A DNA stretch of 64,000 nucleotides from Angelakisella massiliensis. GTDB lineage: Bacteria; Bacillota; Clostridia; Oscillospirales; Ruminococcaceae. The position numbers and the translations under genes were made by a program. Shown here one piece after another: positions 45,082 to 53,777 of the stretch; positions within the stretch are counted from its first letter, which is position 1, and each line of letters starts with the position of its first letter. A model generated the notes under the pieces. That model searched no databases and was not told the DNA's origin. It saw only the letters and a program-made list of their open reading frames with translations. The stretch is taken from assembly GCF_900104675.1 (NCBI RefSeq), contig NZ_LT629945.1, positions 2,470,756 to 2,534,755 of the forward strand. The letters run 5' to 3'.

Positions 45082-46455
45082 TTATCTCCTTCTTTGTTTT
45101 CTCAGCAAAAGCAGCGTCACCACCAGCGCCAGCAGCGCCAAAACCACCAGCCACAGCATCCCTGTCAGCAGTTCATAAGGGTCTTTTTTAGGGGTGGGGT
45201 TCCCCCGCTCGCAAAAGCTGAACACAATATTTTCTTCCGGCAGCTCCTCCAGTGTCGCCTGATAGCTGCCGTCCTTCTGGCGCTCCAAGGGAATACTGCT
45301 GTCTACCAATTCCATCGCCTCACTGGGCGGAATCACCTGAACCGTCAGTTTTCCAAAGCTGTTCCAGCGTTTTGCAGGATTGGTCAAATACCGATAGGTG
45401 TATATCGGTTCCTGCGTTTCCCGACGATCCATACTGCCCTGCATCTGATATTGCACCGTCATCTCCCGCTGCTGTCCCGGCTGGAAATCTACCGTATACA
45501 GCACTACCGCCAGACGATCATCCCGCAGCAGCGAAGAAGCCACTGCATCCAAATCTATCTCCTGGCTTTGGGATGCTTCCTTCTGAAATTGTTGGAACAG
45601 TCGGTCCCACTGTTCACCCTCAGGTAAAGGGATTCCTGATTTTCCACTATACTGCTGGATACCCTCCATTAACCATTCCAGCCAGGTGGAACGGGTAGTT
45701 TCCAGCTTGTATGCCGTCTTTTCCAAAGGCTGTTTTTCCTCTATGGTGTACGCCTCAATGGTCAAATCCTCCCGTGGCTCTCCCTTGAGGAAAAATGTCA
45801 GACTGTCCTTCTCCACATCATAAAAACGGGCGCCAAGCACGGTCTGTTTTTCATCCCCCACATAGCTGCTCAACCCATAAGCGGAAGCTCCCCTCACCTG
45901 ATCAGGAATGGTCACCTCCACCTGGCAATTCTCAGCAGGGGGAACCAGACGGTAAACCGTGCCCGCGGGATTGTCCGACGGAAGGGCAACGGTATCATCA
46001 AACACATCTTCCAATACCTGTTCCAGATCCAAATGATTCAGATAATCTTCCTGGCTGTTCTGATAAGGAAGTCCATATACCGCGCTGCCATAAAAAGTCT
46101 GATGGTCCAATGGCTGGCCGTCCACGGAAACGCCGGAGAATTCAGTTGAAATTTCCAGCACACTGCTGATCAGTGGAAAGGCCATCTGGACAGAAGCCGC
46201 CGGCTGCTCTTTCGGCCAGGACATCTGGTAGGTGGCAGTGACCACTGCGGCGGGGCTCCAACCCCAAACACTGTCCGGATCGTTGAAATCAAACAGCAGT
46301 TCTTCCTCCACCACGTCCAGCGAGCTCTCTTCCAGCGCTACAGGCTCAAAAGAGGGACCATTATTCCAGTAAGCCGGGCCGCTGTTAGCCATAGCAACAC
46401 AGTGCATCACGGAAGCGATCAGAACCGCTGCCAGCAGACCACAGAACTTCTTCAT
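45082..46455 (-). CDS. Uncharacterised secreted membrane-anchored protein
   Basis: A 457-residue protein with a signal peptide (MKKFCGLLAAVLIASVMHCV, probable cut after AMA) and an extracellular part starting ANSGPAYWNN. Near the C-terminus one transmembrane helix (MLWLVVLALLALVVTLLLL) is followed by a basic RKQRRR tail. This is type I topology with the large domain outside. The ectodomain is acidic and looks beta-rich, with no catalytic motif I know. It resembles clostridial proteins starting ANSGPPYW, whose role is unassigned. Confidence 0.8.
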   Translation of the reverse strand: MKKFCGLLAAVLIASVMHCVAMANSGPAYWNNGPSFEPVALEESSLDVVEEELLFDFNDPDSVWGWSPAAVVTATYQMSWPKEQPAASVQMAFPLISSVLEISTEFSGVSVDGQPLDHQTFYGSAVYGLPYQNSQEDYLNHLDLEQVLEDVFDDTVALPSDNPAGTVYRLVPPAENCQVEVTIPDQVRGASAYGLSSYVGDEKQTVLGARFYDVEKDSLTFFLKGEPREDLTIEAYTIEEKQPLEKTAYKLETTRSTWLEWLMEGIQQYSGKSGIPLPEGEQWDRLFQQFQKEASQSQEIDLDAVASSLLRDDRLAVVLYTVDFQPGQQREMTVQYQMQGSMDRRETQEPIYTYRYLTNPAKRWNSFGKLTVQVIPPSEAMELVDSSIPLERQKDGSYQATLEELPEENIVFSFCERGNPTPKKDPYELLTGMLWLVVLALLALVVTLLLLRKQRRR

Positions 46456-46720
46456 CCAAATCCCCTCTTTCCACTTTGATTCTGTTATATAAAACGATGA
46501 AAGTACAGAAATTATTGAGCACTATCTTTAAATTGCGGAAAAAAGTTTCCGGTATAGGAGTCAAAGACTTTCTCCCGGCTATCTATTTTTTAAATTTGAG
46601 AAAAGGAAGGAATTTCTTTCCATCATCATCTTTGGGGAATCAAAACAATTCCCCAACAACAAAAATCAACGTTAGCATCTATGCGGCATCTGCACACACC
46701 TTTAACCTTTGACAATATAC

Positions 46721-46760
46721 AAAAATCCCCCGCCTGCAAAGATATCTTCACAGGCGGGGG
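46721..46760 (-). terminator. Terminator of the 46.8-48.4 kb operon
   Basis: A 10-bp GC stem (cccccgcctg / caggcggggg) with a 14-nt loop, followed on the minus strand by ATTTTTG. Confidence 0.8.
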
Positions 46761-46765
46761 TACAT

Positions 46766-47554
46766 TTATACTTCTATTTCCATTACACTGACAGTTGGTT
46801 GAGGTACAGACTGAGCTACCGTGTAAGCTGCTCTGGCCTTAGCCCGGCGGACTTTCCGCTCCTCCGGGCTCTCTGTGTCAACGTCAATGGGTCCACTCTT
46901 CGATTCAGGCTGACCAGTCCCTTCCAATGGCTGAGGAACGTCATTTTTTCCCTGTGCGGCAGAAGGCTTCGTATCCACCTCATCCTGGGCAGCCTCCGCT
47001 TCTTCAGCACGGGTGGGCAACTTTGCAAATTCTCCACTGGCTACAAATTCCCTGGTACTCTCCGCGATGCGATCCACCCGCTGTTTCTCTGTCATGGCAA
47101 TTTCAAGCTTCTTTGAAAGCGGAATGTTGGGATTGTGCTCCACCGCGCGCACCCGGGTCAAGGAAGTATTGATTCGAGTCATCCGCAGCCGTTCCACTTC
47201 TTCCTGGCTCTTGCACCTGCGAAGCTGCTGTTCATAAGCCTTCTGCTCCCGCTCCATATTCACCAGCTCCCGGTATGCCTCAGGATCATGATTTTGCAGA
47301 TAGTCCCGCTCTTTCTGGGTCAGCTTTCCCCCGGCCTCCAGCTTTTGATGAATCTTTCGCAGCGTCTTGTCCCCACCGCTTCCATAAGGTGTCTCGGTTT
47401 GCTCCATCTGATGTGTAGGCCCATCCAGCCATTCTTCCAGCGTATCCCCTTTGGTGTCATAATTGCCGGTCTGCTGCTTTAGAGTCCATTGGGTTTGAAG
47501 CTTCAGATTCTTGACATAACAATTCAGGTTACCGACCGACCAAAAATCCATCAT
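46766..47554 (-). CDS. Uncharacterised coiled-coil protein
   Basis: A 262-residue hydrophilic protein, largely helical. Recognisable from gut Firmicutes is the block LTQKERDYLQNHDPEAYREL followed by EREQKAYEQQLRRCKSQEEV and PNIPLSKKLEIAM; no function is assigned to this family. The C-terminal ~70 residues are disordered (Ala/Glu/Pro/Ser). A strong AGAGGAGG site precedes ATGATG. It shares the GxxLxxxxxxYLxxxDPxxY motif with the protein two genes upstream, suggesting an ancient duplication. Confidence 0.75.
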   Translation of the reverse strand: MMDFWSVGNLNCYVKNLKLQTQWTLKQQTGNYDTKGDTLEEWLDGPTHQMEQTETPYGSGGDKTLRKIHQKLEAGGKLTQKERDYLQNHDPEAYRELVNMEREQKAYEQQLRRCKSQEEVERLRMTRINTSLTRVRAVEHNPNIPLSKKLEIAMTEKQRVDRIAESTREFVASGEFAKLPTRAEEAEAAQDEVDTKPSAAQGKNDVPQPLEGTGQPESKSGPIDVDTESPEERKVRRAKARAAYTVAQSVPQPTVSVMEIEV

Positions 47555-47817
47555 GTCTTCCTCCTCTGAAAAATGAATTTACTCTCATATGAAATTACGC
47601 CGCCATCTGCCATTCCCTTTTGGGACAAACTCCAGCAATACTCAGCTGCCGTCAAAACTGCTGTCCTTCTGATAACCTCTGCCAAAAAATCAATTGCAGT
47701 GGTCGGTTCTGTGCAGCAGGCCAACATGAATACCTCCGGATTTTCAGCGAACCATTTCCATCGGACCATTTTACTGCTTTTTAATCTGCCGGACTGTATC
47801 ATCTGTGGTTTTTCCAT
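47551..47817 (-). CDS. Small hypothetical protein between two paralogues
   Basis: An 88-residue frame whose stop overlaps the next start by 4 nt and which begins 23 nt after the preceding gene. It contains FAENPEVFMLACCTEPTTAI and LAEVIRRTAVLTAAEYCW, plausible helices. There is no good ribosome-binding site, which lowers confidence. If real it is part of a three-gene operon. Confidence 0.4.
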   Translation of the reverse strand: MEKPQMIQSGRLKSSKMVRWKWFAENPEVFMLACCTEPTTAIDFLAEVIRRTAVLTAAEYCWSLSQKGMADGGVISYESKFIFQRRKT

Positions 47818-47840
47818 GCTGAACCGTCAGACTGCCCTCT

Positions 47841-48383
47841 TTATACTGTTTGGCCCCCGTTTGAAGGCGTGTCGGAAACAGCAGTTTCAGACGCTGTCCT
47901 CACCGTCTCACTTTTCCCAACAGATATTTCCACACCCGGCGATTGCTCTTTTTCCAAATCTTTACCTTTCAATAAAGTTTGCCAACGTTTTGGATCATCA
48001 TTTTGTTTGCGCATCAAAGTCGCCATTAAATACTGTATGGGATCTTTCCGTTTGAGATAGCGCCGATCCTGTAATGGTACCCGATCACCCGCCTTGATAC
48101 GGGCCGCGATCCGGGCACAGAGTCTGCGAACCTTCATCTGCTCCGACATGGTCTCTGCCATCGACTCCACCGAGTCCTTCTCCTGCTGCTGTTGGGACCT
48201 CAGCAGCTGCAGAATATTCTTTTCTTCCTCCTGGGAAGGCAGCTTGCACGATAACAACAGACAATCTGTATTTCTCTTTGCTGCACTTTTCTGAAGCTGA
48301 GGTTTGACAGTCACATTTTTTCTCTCACTGATCATGACATCAGATACTCTGCCATTGTTGTTATTGGAAATGGTTAATGACAT
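47841..48383 (-). CDS. Uncharacterised hydrophilic protein, paralogue-like
   Basis: A 180-residue protein with no signal peptide. Its central RIKAGDRVPLQDRRYLKRKD followed by PIQYLMATLMRKQ matches the layout of the KLEAGGKLTQKERDYLQNHD region of the gene two further on. A Gln-rich helix (LLRSQQQQEKDSVE) precedes it. AAGGAG lies 9 nt before the ATG. It is first in the presumed operon. Function unknown. Confidence 0.7.
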   Translation of the reverse strand: MSLTISNNNNGRVSDVMISERKNVTVKPQLQKSAAKRNTDCLLLSCKLPSQEEEKNILQLLRSQQQQEKDSVESMAETMSEQMKVRRLCARIAARIKAGDRVPLQDRRYLKRKDPIQYLMATLMRKQNDDPKRWQTLLKGKDLEKEQSPGVEISVGKSETVRTASETAVSDTPSNGGQTV

Positions 48384-49192
48384 CGTAACAGCTCCTTCCC
48401 TTTATCTTTATGTCCATAATCACGGGGTAATCATTTCAAGCCATTCCCTTGAATCTTTTTGGAATGTACAACTCCAACCATATCGTGTTCTGCCTCTGTC
48501 CCGATAGAGCATCCATATTAAATTTTTCTGTTTTCCGTTTCGTACCGTACTGCTATCTGTCCGCCTGGTTTCTCCAAGTTCATTCTCATTGCCGGGCATT
48601 TCTTTTCAGGCATGGAAGCGCTCAATATCTATAGCCCGCTTCTTTTTTAAAGCACCAAAAGAAGACTTGAAATCTCCAACTATTACTTTGGCAAAACCCT
48701 CTGTGTCATCCGGTTCTCCCCAAAATATGATGTTTTGATGTGCGCATCCGCAGCTTTCCACTTTTTGCCCGAAAGGAGCTTCTATAAATCATATCGGCAT
48801 CTTTTTGAAACATTTAACAGTACGGTCACAAACTTCCCATCACTGCACCAATAGCATAATTTAACGCTCCAAACAATAAGTCTCTTTTTTACGGCTATGG
48901 CAATGCTGCTTGGATTCACCATCGTCAGAACACGGATAACAGAAGCCGCAGTTAATTCTTTCAGCTGCATACACCTGACAATTTTCCTGTTTACACGGTT
49001 TCCCACCCAAACAAGTCCACTGAATCTTTCATCCTCTGATTTTAAATTTAACTGGGCTCCCGTATTCTCACAGAGTTTTCTACGGAACGGTTTCCAGCTT
49101 TGTCTCTCTTGTCATTTTCTTTCTGTACAGGCAATCTCTTTTTCCTCACTCCATATAATTTTATCGTATTCTTCGCAAACAAAAGGATGGGA
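48384..49192. other. 800-nt AT-rich gap upstream of sigK
   Basis: No reading frame here has a convincing ribosome-binding site or family resemblance, and no tRNA or known RNA was recognised. It must contain the divergent promoters of sigK and of the unknown operon. CATATAAT at 49150-49157 resembles a SigE -10 element, but no matching -35 was found. Confidence 0.55.
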
Positions 49193-49900
49193 GTGATCAT
49201 TTTGTATATCGATCTGGTCGCCGCAGCTCTGTGCAGTCTGCTACATTTTGCCCTTCATGTCACAGGTTCAGGCTCCTTCCCCAAGCCATTGACTGCAAAA
49301 GAGGAAAGAGCCTGTCTGGAAAAAATTCGTAATGGTGATTCAAAGGCAAAAAACGTGTTGATTGAACATAATCTCCGGTTAGTGGCTCATATTGTAAAAA
49401 AATATTACGCAGTTTCCGGCGAGCAGGATGATCTGATCTCCATCGGCACAATCGGTCTGATCAAAGCGGCCGGAACCTTTGACTATGAAAAAGGGACCCG
49501 ATTTGCTACCTATGCCAGTCGATGTATTGAGAACGAAATCCTGATGACATTCCGAAGCAAACGGAAAAGCGCCGGGGATGTGTATATCAGCGACCCCATT
49601 GATACTGACAAAGACGGCAACAGCCTGACTTTGATGGACCTAATGTACGAGGAGCAGGACCTGGTGGGTATTCTGGATCTGCAAATGCGGTCCAAGCAGC
49701 TGTACCGTTACCTGGACGAAAATCTTGACCCACGGGAACAAAAAATCATTGTCCTGCGCTACGGCCTTCATAACCGCCCCCCTCTGACACAGCGGGAGGT
49801 AGCAAAGCAACTGGACATTTCCCGCTCCTATGTCTCCCGCCTGGAGAAAAGCGCTTTAAGCAAACTGCGCCGGGCTTTTGAGACAGAGGGAACATCATGA
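49193..49900 (+). CDS. sigK: Sporulation sigma factor SigK (with pro-sequence)
   Basis: The 235-residue late mother-cell sigma factor. A hydrophobic N-terminal stretch (IDLVAAALCSLLHFALHV) resembles the SpoIVFB-cleaved pro-sequence, followed by SGSFPKPLTAKEER. Region 2 is IEHNLRLVAHIVKKYY and [20 protein letters not shown]; region 4 is LTQREVAKQLDISRSYVSRL. The GTG start has AAGGA 5 nt upstream; an ATG two codons earlier touches that site. The gene is intact, with no skin-type insertion. A SigK promoter sits in front of dpaA in this window. Confidence 0.93.
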   Translation: MIILYIDLVAAALCSLLHFALHVTGSGSFPKPLTAKEERACLEKIRNGDSKAKNVLIEHNLRLVAHIVKKYYAVSGEQDDLISIGTIGLIKAAGTFDYEKGTRFATYASRCIENEILMTFRSKRKSAGDVYISDPIDTDKDGNSLTLMDLMYEEQDLVGILDLQMRSKQLYRYLDENLDPREQKIIVLRYGLHNRPPLTQREVAKQLDISRSYVSRLEKSALSKLRRAFETEGTS

Positions 49901-49982
49901 TATTCATCCTATCCTTCCAGTTGAACAGGCTTCGCTTTTGTTTTTCTAACAAAACAGGGCTTTTCCCAAACGCCAAAACTGA

Positions 49983-51650
49983 TTATTCAACAGAGCTCTC
50001 TTCTATCGCCTGAGCGAAAGACCTGTATGTTTCCAAAATGCCATCATAGGTCTCCCCGGTCATCTCCAAACGGTATTCCCCAGCTTTCTCCATATAGAAT
50101 TTTCCTTCACTTTGATATACATAATAGACTGTCTCCGGCTCCCCCATCTGGATGAGCAAATAGCTTGTCACTGGGGGAGTTTTGTCTACCATTTCCTGGG
50201 CTTCCATACCACTAAGGAGCAGGGACGCCAAAAGGGTACCAGTCTGGGAATCCTCCCCGGCAATCAGGGGCTGTTCTTCTCCCTCCACCACCTGGCGGAA
50301 ACCCACATAATATCCACCAGGATGTTCGCCATTGCCGGAAGCCCGGACAATATATCCCTCCAGGGCTTGAAGCAATCTCCCGGTCTCCTCATCGCTGAGA
50401 CCATAGGACAGAGATGGCTTGACACCATCATTGCCCCAAACGCTTCCAGCAGTAAAATAAAGGGTAAAATTTCCGACGCTTACCTCCGGTGGTCTGCGAA
50501 ACTCCAAGCTGAAATCCCAAGGGCGATTCTCGTCCCGGTTCTGGGACAACGGCTGCCGTGTCACTTCTAGGGAAGAAATGAGTGCGGAAAGCTCTTCCAG
50601 ATCCTGATCATTTTCCAAAAGATAACTATTTGTCTTTCCCGGCATCACCACTTTTACCGTCTTTCCCCAGATAACATCGTGGTATGGGATTCCTGTTTGC
50701 TGCGAAAGAGGGATAGTATTCAAAGGATTGGATGCCAGCCCTACTGTCAAAGCTGTTACCAGTATCAAAATCACCAGCAGCACCCCAAAAGCAGGCTTTT
50801 TATAACGGAGAATATTTTTGATCCGCCCCGACACATCCTTTTCCCCAAACGCCAGAGGGCTGGATAAACCACTTCTCCGCATAGAAATGGACAAAAGCGA
50901 ACCAGAATAATCCTTACGGATTTCTGTTCCCATCTTATCCATCACACGTTCGTCGCAGGACATCTCCATATCCCGGCACATCAACCGATAAGCAAACCAA
51001 AGAACAGGATTGAACCAGTGAAAGAACAGCGCCAGGAGTGACGCTGCCTTGATCCAGTGATCTTTTCTATGGATGTGGACCTGTTCATGACATAAAATAT
51101 ACTGTCGTTCCTCACTGCCAAGTCCCAGAGGAAGATAAATTCGGGGACGGAAGAACCCAAGAACAAAAGCCGTTGTGATCCGGTCACTGGAAAAAATATT
51201 TTCTTCCTCCCGTACAGCTTGACAGAGCATATGGCGGAATCGAAGATAGGACACCAAACTGCAGATCAACAGCAGTACAACTCCCATCATCCATATAAAA
51301 GCCGCTATTGCCAAAAAAATTTGAATTGGATTGACGCTGGCGGCAGGCGTTCCCGCCGGAAGGCTTCCATTGACTGCTTGATCCAATATCCTGATGCCGC
51401 TATGGATCTGGGGCTGTGAGGCGTAAATGATGTCTTCTGGAATTGTTTTTGGAGAGACCGGCATCAGGCTGAACATCCACTGAAAGGAAACAGGACAAAC
51501 CATTCGAAACAGCACTACTGCCCACAAACTGTAGGAAAAGATTTTAGGCGCCCGTTTCAAAAGAGCCCTGGCTGCCATTACCAAAAGTGCTGCCCAGGTA
51601 GCGGAGAGGCTCATATTCAGCAAAGCAATAAAAAAATCTGTCAGGGTCAT
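49983..51650 (-). CDS. BlaR1/MecR1-type M56 sensor protease
   Basis: A 555-residue membrane zinc protease. Helices near residues 5-45 and ~110-130 are followed by the HExxH-like zinc motif CHEQVHIHRKDHW and the third ligand region RDMEMSCDERVMDKMG. A later helix (FGVLLVILILVTALTVGLA) leads to a ~240-residue extracellular domain that is not the usual penicillin-binding sensor. By family it cleaves the BlaI repressor when its outer domain senses a ligand. It overlaps the repressor gene by 4 nt. Confidence 0.88.
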   Translation of the reverse strand: MTLTDFFIALLNMSLSATWAALLVMAARALLKRAPKIFSYSLWAVVLFRMVCPVSFQWMFSLMPVSPKTIPEDIIYASQPQIHSGIRILDQAVNGSLPAGTPAASVNPIQIFLAIAAFIWMMGVVLLLICSLVSYLRFRHMLCQAVREEENIFSSDRITTAFVLGFFRPRIYLPLGLGSEERQYILCHEQVHIHRKDHWIKAASLLALFFHWFNPVLWFAYRLMCRDMEMSCDERVMDKMGTEIRKDYSGSLLSISMRRSGLSSPLAFGEKDVSGRIKNILRYKKPAFGVLLVILILVTALTVGLASNPLNTIPLSQQTGIPYHDVIWGKTVKVVMPGKTNSYLLENDQDLEELSALISSLEVTRQPLSQNRDENRPWDFSLEFRRPPEVSVGNFTLYFTAGSVWGNDGVKPSLSYGLSDEETGRLLQALEGYIVRASGNGEHPGGYYVGFRQVVEGEEQPLIAGEDSQTGTLLASLLLSGMEAQEMVDKTPPVTSYLLIQMGEPETVYYVYQSEGKFYMEKAGEYRLEMTGETYDGILETYRSFAQAIEESSVE

Positions 51651-52009
51651 GTCTCTGTCGCCTCCTCTATGATTCGTTTCAGTTCCTCCGCTTCCTCCCG
51701 GGAAAGCTTCTGTTTACCCAGAAAAGCGGTGAGAAAACCTGGAAGGGAGCCGTCAAAAGCCTTTTCCACCAATGTCTGGCTCTCATATTGCTGCACCTGC
51801 TCCCGTTTTACCAGGGCAGTAACTACTGCGTTTTCATTACGCACGATCCTCCGGTCTCCCAGCTTACGCAGCACCGTGTAAGTGGTAGGTTTTTTCCATC
51901 CCAATCTTTCCTGACATACCCGGCATAGCTGGGTGGAATTGACGGGTTCCAACTCCCAAACAATGGACATGAAACGATATTCCGCATCAAAAAGTTTATA
52001 AGGTTCCAT
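51647..52009 (-). CDS. BlaI/MecI-type repressor
   Basis: A 120-residue winged-helix repressor: YRFMSIVWELEPVNSTQLC starts the helix-turn-helix, WKKPTTYTVLRKLGDR is the recognition region, and the C-terminal helices mediate dimerisation and carry the cleavage site. I chose the ATG behind GGGAGG, 18 nt after a TTG. Two operator palindromes lie directly upstream, overlapping its promoter, so autoregulation is likely. Confidence 0.92.
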   Translation of the reverse strand: MEPYKLFDAEYRFMSIVWELEPVNSTQLCRVCQERLGWKKPTTYTVLRKLGDRRIVRNENAVVTALVKREQVQQYESQTLVEKAFDGSLPGFLTAFLGKQKLSREEAEELKRIIEEATET

Positions 52010-52027
52010 CCGGACCGCCTCCCGCAA

Positions 52028-52077
52028 AAGGTTTATTCTGATAAATCTCTTGAATTAAGTTTATCGTAATAAACCTT
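52028..52077. promoter_or_regulatory. Pair of BlaI-type operators
   Basis: Two 18-bp near-mirror sites, AAGGTTTATTCTGATAAA and TTTATCGTAATAAACCTT, lie 32 bp apart centre to centre. Each holds a TTTAT-N4-ATAAA dyad. The distal site falls in the promoter spacer of the repressor gene, the proximal one next to its ribosome-binding site. Confidence 0.75.
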
Positions 52078-52086
52078 TCTTGTCAA
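52058..52086 (-). promoter_or_regulatory. Promoter of the blaI-blaR1 pair
   Basis: TTGACA, 17 nt, TAAACT on the minus strand; the spacer coincides with the distal operator. Confidence 0.7.
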
Positions 52087-52117
52087 GAGTCCAATTTTCC
52101 GCTCTATAATCAAAGTC

Positions 52118-52345
52118 AGCAGTGGAATTGATGGTTTATACCATCCCTAAAAGGGCTTGTTATCAATATGCGCTTTAAGACGCACTGAATTCCGCTCTGC
52201 TTGCATCCTTTATCCCGCGATCATGCAAGGCAGTCGCTGTTCTGGAAAGTTTTTTCATGGGCAACGATCAGCTGTTCGTCGTTCTCTTCACTCAGTACTT
52301 GAAACTAAAGCTTTTTACATGATACCTCTACCGGCAAAGCTGGCT
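52118..52345. repeat. Dispersed structured repeat, copy B
   Basis: The most diverged copy of the element, in the same orientation as copy C and about 20 nt away. Shared blocks are AAGACGCACTGAAT and CTAAAGCTTTTTA followed by ATACCTCTACCGGC. It lies just behind the blaI promoter. Confidence 0.65.
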
Positions 52346-52363
52346 ACTTCCGATCCACAATCA

Positions 52364-52609
52364 AAACCACCAGTTGAACTGGTGGTTTGCACCAGCCCTA
52401 GAAGGGCATATTACCGGCCCGCGTCTTAAGACGCACTGAATGTTGCTTCGCTTGCATCACTTGCTCCGCAGCCCGTAAACGGGCAATCGACATTCATTGG
52501 AATTTTTTTTCATTGACGAAAATTTTCTCCTTGCAGCTCGCTTCGCTCGATGCCTGAAGCTAAAGCTTTTTATGGGATGCCTCCACCGGCAGAACCGGTG
52601 GTTTCCATT
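52364..52609. repeat. Dispersed structured repeat, copy C (best preserved)
   Basis: It begins with the hairpin ACCACCAGTTGAACTGGTGGT, read as stem ACCACCAG, and ends with CCACCGGCAGAACCGGTGG. Between are further small stems: GCCCTAGAAGGGC, CGTCTTAAGACG and GCCCGTAAACGGGC. It codes for nothing convincing and abuts the tsf terminator. Confidence 0.7.
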
Positions 52610-52616
52610 AACAACA

Positions 52617-52650
52617 AAAAGAGTACAGGAATCTTTCGATTCCTGTACTC
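52617..52650. terminator. Terminator of the rpsB-tsf operon
   Basis: A 13-bp stem (gagtacaggaatc / gattcctgtactc) with a 4-nt loop, followed on the minus strand by TTTTTGTTGTT. It directly abuts repeat copy C. Confidence 0.85.
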
Positions 52651-52741
52651 TTCTGCATCTTTATTCAGCTTTTCCCACTTTCTCTTGGCCTAAAATCTGG
52701 GATTTTTGGCGTTTTTTCGTGGGACGGTGATAACAACTAAA

Positions 52742-53674
52742 TTATTTCACCATGCTGGCGACTTCGCTGGCGAAATCATCCACGCGCTTCTCAATGCCTT
52801 CACCCTTCTCATAGCGGGTGTAGGTCTTGATGGAGATTGTGGTACCCAGAGCCTTGGCGGTATCAGCAACAAACTGACCCACGGAAATATCGCCGTTCTT
52901 GATGAAGGCCTGATCCACAAGGCAGTTCTCCTTGTAGTACTTCTTGATCTTTCCTTCGATCATTTTCTCCTTGACCTGAGCGGGCTTGCCCTTGGTCTTG
53001 GGATCATTCTCGATCTGAGCCAGCAGAATCTCTTTCTCCTTGGCAATCACTTCAGCAGGAACGCTCTTCTCATCCAGATAAGCGGCAGGCAGAGCAGCAA
53101 TCTGCATGGCGATATCCTTGGCCATATCCTTGAACTCGGCCTTGGAAGCAGCAGCCTCGTCGGCAACATCAAAGGACACCATAACGCCGATACGGCCGCC
53201 GCCATGGATGTAGCTGACCAGATCGCCCTCGTAACGCTCGAAACGGCGAACCTTCATGTTCTCGCCGATCACCAGGATCAGTTCCCGCAGCTCTTCCTCC
53301 ACGGTACCCTTGCGGCCGCTGACAGTGGTAGCCATCAAAGCATCCAGATCAGCGGGAGCAGCATCGATTACGGTAGCAGCGCAATCCTTGACAAAGCTCA
53401 TGAACTTATCGTTCTTGGCAACGAAGTCAGTCTCGGCGTTGACTTCGATGATGGCGCCCACCTTCTTGGCCTCGTCCACAACAGCGTAAACGGTACCCTC
53501 GGCGGCGATCCGTCCAGCCTTCTTCTGAGAAGCAGCCAGGCCCTTCTCACGAAGCAGCTCGACAGCCTTGTCCATATCACCATTGGCCTCGGTGAGAGCC
53601 TTCTTGCAGTCCATCATGCCGCAGCCGGTGGACTCACGCAGAGCCTGTACGTCTTTAGCGGTAAAAGCAGCCAT
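52742..53674 (-). CDS. tsf: Translation elongation factor Ts
   Basis: A 310-residue guanine-nucleotide exchange factor for EF-Tu. The N-terminal UBA-like domain is VQALRESTGCGMMDCKKALT with the TDFVAKNDKF core motif. The length is within the bacterial range. It follows rpsB with a hairpin between them. Confidence 0.97.
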   Translation of the reverse strand: MAAFTAKDVQALRESTGCGMMDCKKALTEANGDMDKAVELLREKGLAASQKKAGRIAAEGTVYAVVDEAKKVGAIIEVNAETDFVAKNDKFMSFVKDCAATVIDAAPADLDALMATTVSGRKGTVEEELRELILVIGENMKVRRFERYEGDLVSYIHGGGRIGVMVSFDVADEAAASKAEFKDMAKDIAMQIAALPAAYLDEKSVPAEVIAKEKEILLAQIENDPKTKGKPAQVKEKMIEGKIKKYYKENCLVDQAFIKNGDISVGQFVADTAKALGTTISIKTYTRYEKGEGIEKRVDDFASEVASMVK

Positions 53675-53717
53675 AAATACATCCTCCTAAACGTGGTTTC
53701 AACATATTCCGTTCAAA

Positions 53718-53752
53718 GAAAATGCCCGATGTTTTATCCGTCGGGCATTTTC
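53718..53752 (-). terminator. Intercistronic hairpin between rpsB and tsf
   Basis: AAAATGCCCGAC pairs with a near-complementary CGGGCATTTT arm across an 11-nt loop, with TTTTCTTT behind it on the minus strand. It is likely a partial terminator that sets the S2:EF-Ts ratio. Confidence 0.7.
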
Positions 53753-53777
53753 CACATTCGTTATAATACAGCCCGGA

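Noticed and set aside
44561-46455. Shared AYWNN motif in the two adjacent unknown proteins
   Set aside because: Five residues in different settings (secreted N-terminus against cytosolic C-terminal half); probably chance.
46476-46712. 78-codon plus-strand frame
   Set aside because: TTG start without ribosome-binding site, in an AT-rich gap between minus-strand genes.
49900-49982. Skin-type element or recombinase near sigK
   Set aside because: sigK is continuous, and no recombinase gene is present in the window.
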